Origin: Rhizobium leguminosarum
GTDB lineage: Bacteria; Pseudomonadota; Alphaproteobacteria; Rhizobiales; Rhizobiaceae
Direction of reading: 5' to 3'
Assembly: GCF_001652265.1 (NCBI RefSeq)
Contig: NZ_LWBS01000176.1
Coordinates: forward strand, 1 to 64,000
DNA length: 64,000 nucleotides
This document shows positions 61,528 through 64,000 of this stretch, in pieces. Made by a program: the position numbers and the translations under genes. The notes under the pieces are model-generated. The model searched no databases and had not been told where the DNA came from. It worked only from the letters and a program-made list of their open reading frames with translations. Within the stretch, counting starts at the first letter, position 1; each line of letters opens with the position of its first letter.

Positions 61528-63021
61528 ATGACAATCTATTATGTGAATCCGGCGATAGGCTCCAACGGCAACAGCGGAACGAGCGAGGACACGCCGTTTT
61601 CGTCGTTCTGGGCGGTGGAAAACTTGAAGCTGCAGCCGGGCGACAGCGTGCTGCTCGCCGCCGGAAGCGTGTTCAACGACCAGCTCGATCTGAAATATTC
61701 CGGCACAGTGAGTGCCCCGATCACCATCGGCAGCTACGGGGTCGGCGATGCGCCAGTCATCCATAGCCCCGGCGATGGTATTCACAGCCTTTATGCATCG
61801 AACATCGTCATCGACAATATCAAGATATCGGACACAGGCGGGGCAGCCATCTATGGCGGATATGTTTCGAACTGGACCGTGCGCAACGTCGAGGTTGATC
61901 ATACCGGATTGGCGGGCAAATCAGGTTCGATCACCTTCCGGACCGGCTCGAATATCACCATCGAAAACAGCACGATCAACGACGTGAACGGCGACGGCGT
62001 CTGGATCGAGAAGATCAACGGCGTCAATTTTCTCAACAACACCGTCACCAACGCCCACGGCACCGCGGCAGATGCCGTGCAGATGAACGACAGCAGCAAC
62101 ATCGTGATAAGCGGCAATTACCTCGACCAGACGGGCGCCGCTACGCCGAAGGGCGTCATCGCGCTCGTTCGGCCTGTCAATGTCCTGGTCGAGGACAACG
62201 CGATAATCGGTGGCGGCTTCGGGATCGGCGCACAAGCCGGAACCAACGTCGCTATTCACGACAACGATATTTCAGGTTATGGCGGCTACAGCTGGTCCTA
62301 TGCCATCGGTCTCGGCGATCAGGGCGATACGCGGGACTACGATATCTCGGGTAATTACATCCATGACGGCGTATGGGGCGTGGCGATCAGTGCCGCCGGC
62401 ACGACCAGTTACGTTCGCGAAGATATCAATATCTACGGCAACGTTTTCGATGACCTGTCCTCAGCGGCGCTGAAGGTCGACAGGCCGGCATCCGGCTCCT
62501 TCCACGACAATGTCATCGCCAGCGATGTCACGCCCTACAGCATCTCCCCCGCCATCATCGCCGCGAACACCTTTCCCGTCAGCAACAACACGACGCTCGA
62601 CGAGGCCCAGGCGACGATGCTTGCGAGCAGCGATAGTCTCGCGGTCGGCGATGTGACGCACACGGACACGGCGCCTGCGCTTGTCGCAACCCATGACAGC
62701 CTGAAAATCGCCTCCGATCTGGACGCCGCCCATTACGGCAATCTCCTCGAAAACGACAGCTCGGCCAACGGAACCCTGCTGCTTCGCCGCTTCGAGGGCG
62801 AATTCGTCGACAAGGACGGCGTGACGCTGACCGGCAAATACGGCACCATCCATGTCGACAGTGACGGCGATTACACCTATACGGCCGATGCGGCGAAGCT
62901 TGCCGGGCTCAGCGGAGACGTGAGCGACACCTTCCACTATAAGATCTCCGATGGGACTTCGCTGCATTTCGACACGGATACGTTGAGCGTCTCCATCCAT
63001 GTGAATGACTTGCTGAGCTGA
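61528..63021 (+). CDS. Beta-helix protein with C-terminal VCBS domain (second of tandem pair)
   Basis: The 497-residue protein is a close copy of the gene at 59577: same start (MTIYYVNPAIGSNGNSGTSE), the same beta-helix core (VTNAHGTAADAVQMNDSSNI, GVIALVRPVNVLVEDNAIIG, GDTRDYDISGNYIHDGVWGV) and the same C-terminal VCBS domain (NLLENDSSANGTLLLRRFEG, TIHVDSDGDYTYTADAAKLA). The region linking helix and VCBS domains is the most different. Role is as for its partner: a probable exported polysaccharide-active or surface-binding protein. Duplicate genes may act on different glycans or be expressed at different times. Confidence 0.78.
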   Translation: MTIYYVNPAIGSNGNSGTSEDTPFSSFWAVENLKLQPGDSVLLAAGSVFNDQLDLKYSGTVSAPITIGSYGVGDAPVIHSPGDGIHSLYASNIVIDNIKISDTGGAAIYGGYVSNWTVRNVEVDHTGLAGKSGSITFRTGSNITIENSTINDVNGDGVWIEKINGVNFLNNTVTNAHGTAADAVQMNDSSNIVISGNYLDQTGAATPKGVIALVRPVNVLVEDNAIIGGGFGIGAQAGTNVAIHDNDISGYGGYSWSYAIGLGDQGDTRDYDISGNYIHDGVWGVAISAAGTTSYVREDINIYGNVFDDLSSAALKVDRPASGSFHDNVIASDVTPYSISPAIIAANTFPVSNNTTLDEAQATMLASSDSLAVGDVTHTDTAPALVATHDSLKIASDLDAAHYGNLLENDSSANGTLLLRRFEGEFVDKDGVTLTGKYGTIHVDSDGDYTYTADAAKLAGLSGDVSDTFHYKISDGTSLHFDTDTLSVSIHVNDLLS

Positions 63022-63087
63022 TAGGGATGCCGGCAGCAAATGGCGTTGCATCATCGCGGCGGCAGTCCGCGCAGCACTTGCGAAGTC

Positions 63088-63303
63088 TCATTGATCGCCG
63101 AGCAGGATCCTGATGACGTCGACTTCGATTTCCGCGCAGATGGTCTCGTATTCGGTGATAATTGCGGGATCGGCCGATCTATCCCGGCGCATGCGATCGA
63201 GGACGGCGCAGGCTTCGCCGTAGGCGCCGCATAATTCGTAAAAATGGGGCTGGCTCGCCGCGGCTGTTCTGATCGTTGCCCGCGTCGCAGGCAGCCTCAT
63301 CAT
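63088..63303 (-). CDS. Small hypothetical helical protein
   Basis: The 71-residue protein (MMRLPATRATIRTAAASQPH, CGAYGEACAVLDRMRR, EYETICAEIEVDVIRILLGD) has good codon usage and a likely helical-hairpin structure. No family is recognised. Two convergent neighbours and a gap on each side leave it as a single small gene. Confidence 0.55.
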   Translation of the reverse strand: MMRLPATRATIRTAAASQPHFYELCGAYGEACAVLDRMRRDRSADPAIITEYETICAEIEVDVIRILLGDQ

Positions 63304-63544
63304 CAGCCTGGCCAGCCCCTGTTCTGCGGCGTGATATGGGCTACGCCTTCTTTCCTGACCATGCCGTCATTCCTCGCTGCCTGTCTTTTCCCATTCAGGG
63401 GTACGCAAGACCCATCCCCTGAGTAGTACGCAGGAATGTTGCATCTGGTTTCATGCCGGATGAAGGATTAGCGTCTCAGTGCTGCGCATCTTCGACCGAG
63501 CTCGGCATTACGGGACAATCGGCACAGCAATCCTACGGCCGGTG

Positions 63545-64000
63545 CTACCAGCGCAGGAGGCGAGGCCCGAAGAGGGCGCCGATTGCACCGGTCAAGAGGA
63601 TGCCGAGCGAATACCAGAGGGTGACGAAGGGCAGGCCGTTTTCCGTGCAAAACCAGGAATAGACCCAGGCGCCGGATGCGCCGGCGGCAATGCCGGCGAT
63701 GAAGCCTGTGATGCCAAGGTTGCTCGGCGCCCCGCCACGGAGAACCCAGGTATTTGCGATCAGGATCGGCATGGCAAAGGCAAGGATGAGCAGCGGGCAA
63801 TGCAGGGCGGAGGAGCCGAGCACCAGCATGGGGTAACTTGCGGCCGGCGACAAAGCGAGTTGGATGATCGCCATGACCGCGAGAGCGAGTATGATGGCCG
63901 CGGCAATTCCAAAAAAGCGGCCTTCCGAGCCATCCGGCCGGGACAGGCGGTAAACGGCTGCGAAGGCGGCGATTGCGAGCAGGGCATTGTAAGCGGACTT
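63545..64000 (-). CDS. NrsF/DUF1109 membrane anti-sigma factor, partial
   Basis: The minus-strand frame is open from the right edge (beginning KSAYNALLAIAAFAAVYRLS) to the stop at 63545, so the N-terminus is outside the window. It has about five hydrophobic segments, with SPAASYPMLVLGSSALHC, ANTWVLRGGAPSNLGITGFI and ENGLPFVTLWYSLGILLTG. This pattern matches DUF1109/NrsF proteins, polytopic inhibitors of ECF sigma factors such as SigF in Caulobacter. A sigma-factor gene should lie just to the right of the window. An ATG at 63874 is inside the protein and is not the start. Confidence 0.75.
   Translation of the reverse strand, partial: KSAYNALLAIAAFAAVYRLSRPDGSEGRFFGIAAAIILALAVMAIIQLALSPAASYPMLVLGSSALHCPLLILAFAMPILIANTWVLRGGAPSNLGITGFIAGIAAGASGAWVYSWFCTENGLPFVTLWYSLGILLTGAIGALFGPRLLRW

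Overview
The window looks like a chromosomal or large-replicon segment of a fast-growing rhizobium (Rhizobium leguminosarum/etli type). This is inferred from high-GC coding bias, several typical rhizobial intergenic palindromes (near 10266, 12742, 20647, 31744 and 59046), a second short FtsZ, a coxMNOP-type second oxidase, a Blh sulfur dioxygenase and VCBS-domain proteins of the kind exported by rhizobial type I systems. No rRNA, tRNA or CRISPR array was seen. The left edge is the start of an IS1380-family element that has cut a small secreted-protein gene after about 28 codons.

Region 878-7556 is the most distinctive part: a tight six-gene minus-strand operon. In transcription order it encodes a GGDEF-EAL c-di-GMP protein, a degenerate GHKL ATPase-like protein, a STAS-methyltransferase fusion, a membrane sensor with a SpoIIE/PP2C phosphatase, an intact small GHKL kinase-like protein and a STAS protein. 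The parts resemble the Pseudomonas SiaABCD partner-switching system, but with a second (pseudo)kinase and a methyltransferase-linked STAS domain. Next come a LysR regulator divergent from a solitary ectoine synthase (7781-9176), then small stress or metabolic genes with several decayed copies (9303-15684).

Region 15777-31626 holds an SDR/XRE divergent pair with repeated operator-like sites, a secreted cupin, a large VCBS protein, ftsZ2, an aldo/keto reductase, a SARP-type regulator fused to TolB-like and TPR parts, and a sulfur cluster (cupin, frameshifted DsrE, Blh). Region 31852-38722 carries MYG1, a cytochrome c, the cox operon and a ModA-like protein without a signal peptide. Region 38769-43614 is an amine-utilisation unit: AraC regulator, APC permease and copper amine oxidase.

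Region 43690-53166 mixes small oxidoreductases and hydrolases. It includes a cysteine-hydrolase homologue without its cysteine that lies between two fragments of a dienelactone hydrolase gene. Region 53661-57943 is a MacA/LolD/FtsX-type ABC export system, followed by a DMT transporter. The right end holds a tandem pair of beta-helix plus VCBS proteins and a partial NrsF/DUF1109 membrane anti-sigma factor running off the edge. Three otherwise intact-looking genes (15274, 28810, 50689) each carry one single-base deletion, so either recent decay or sequencing error must be considered.
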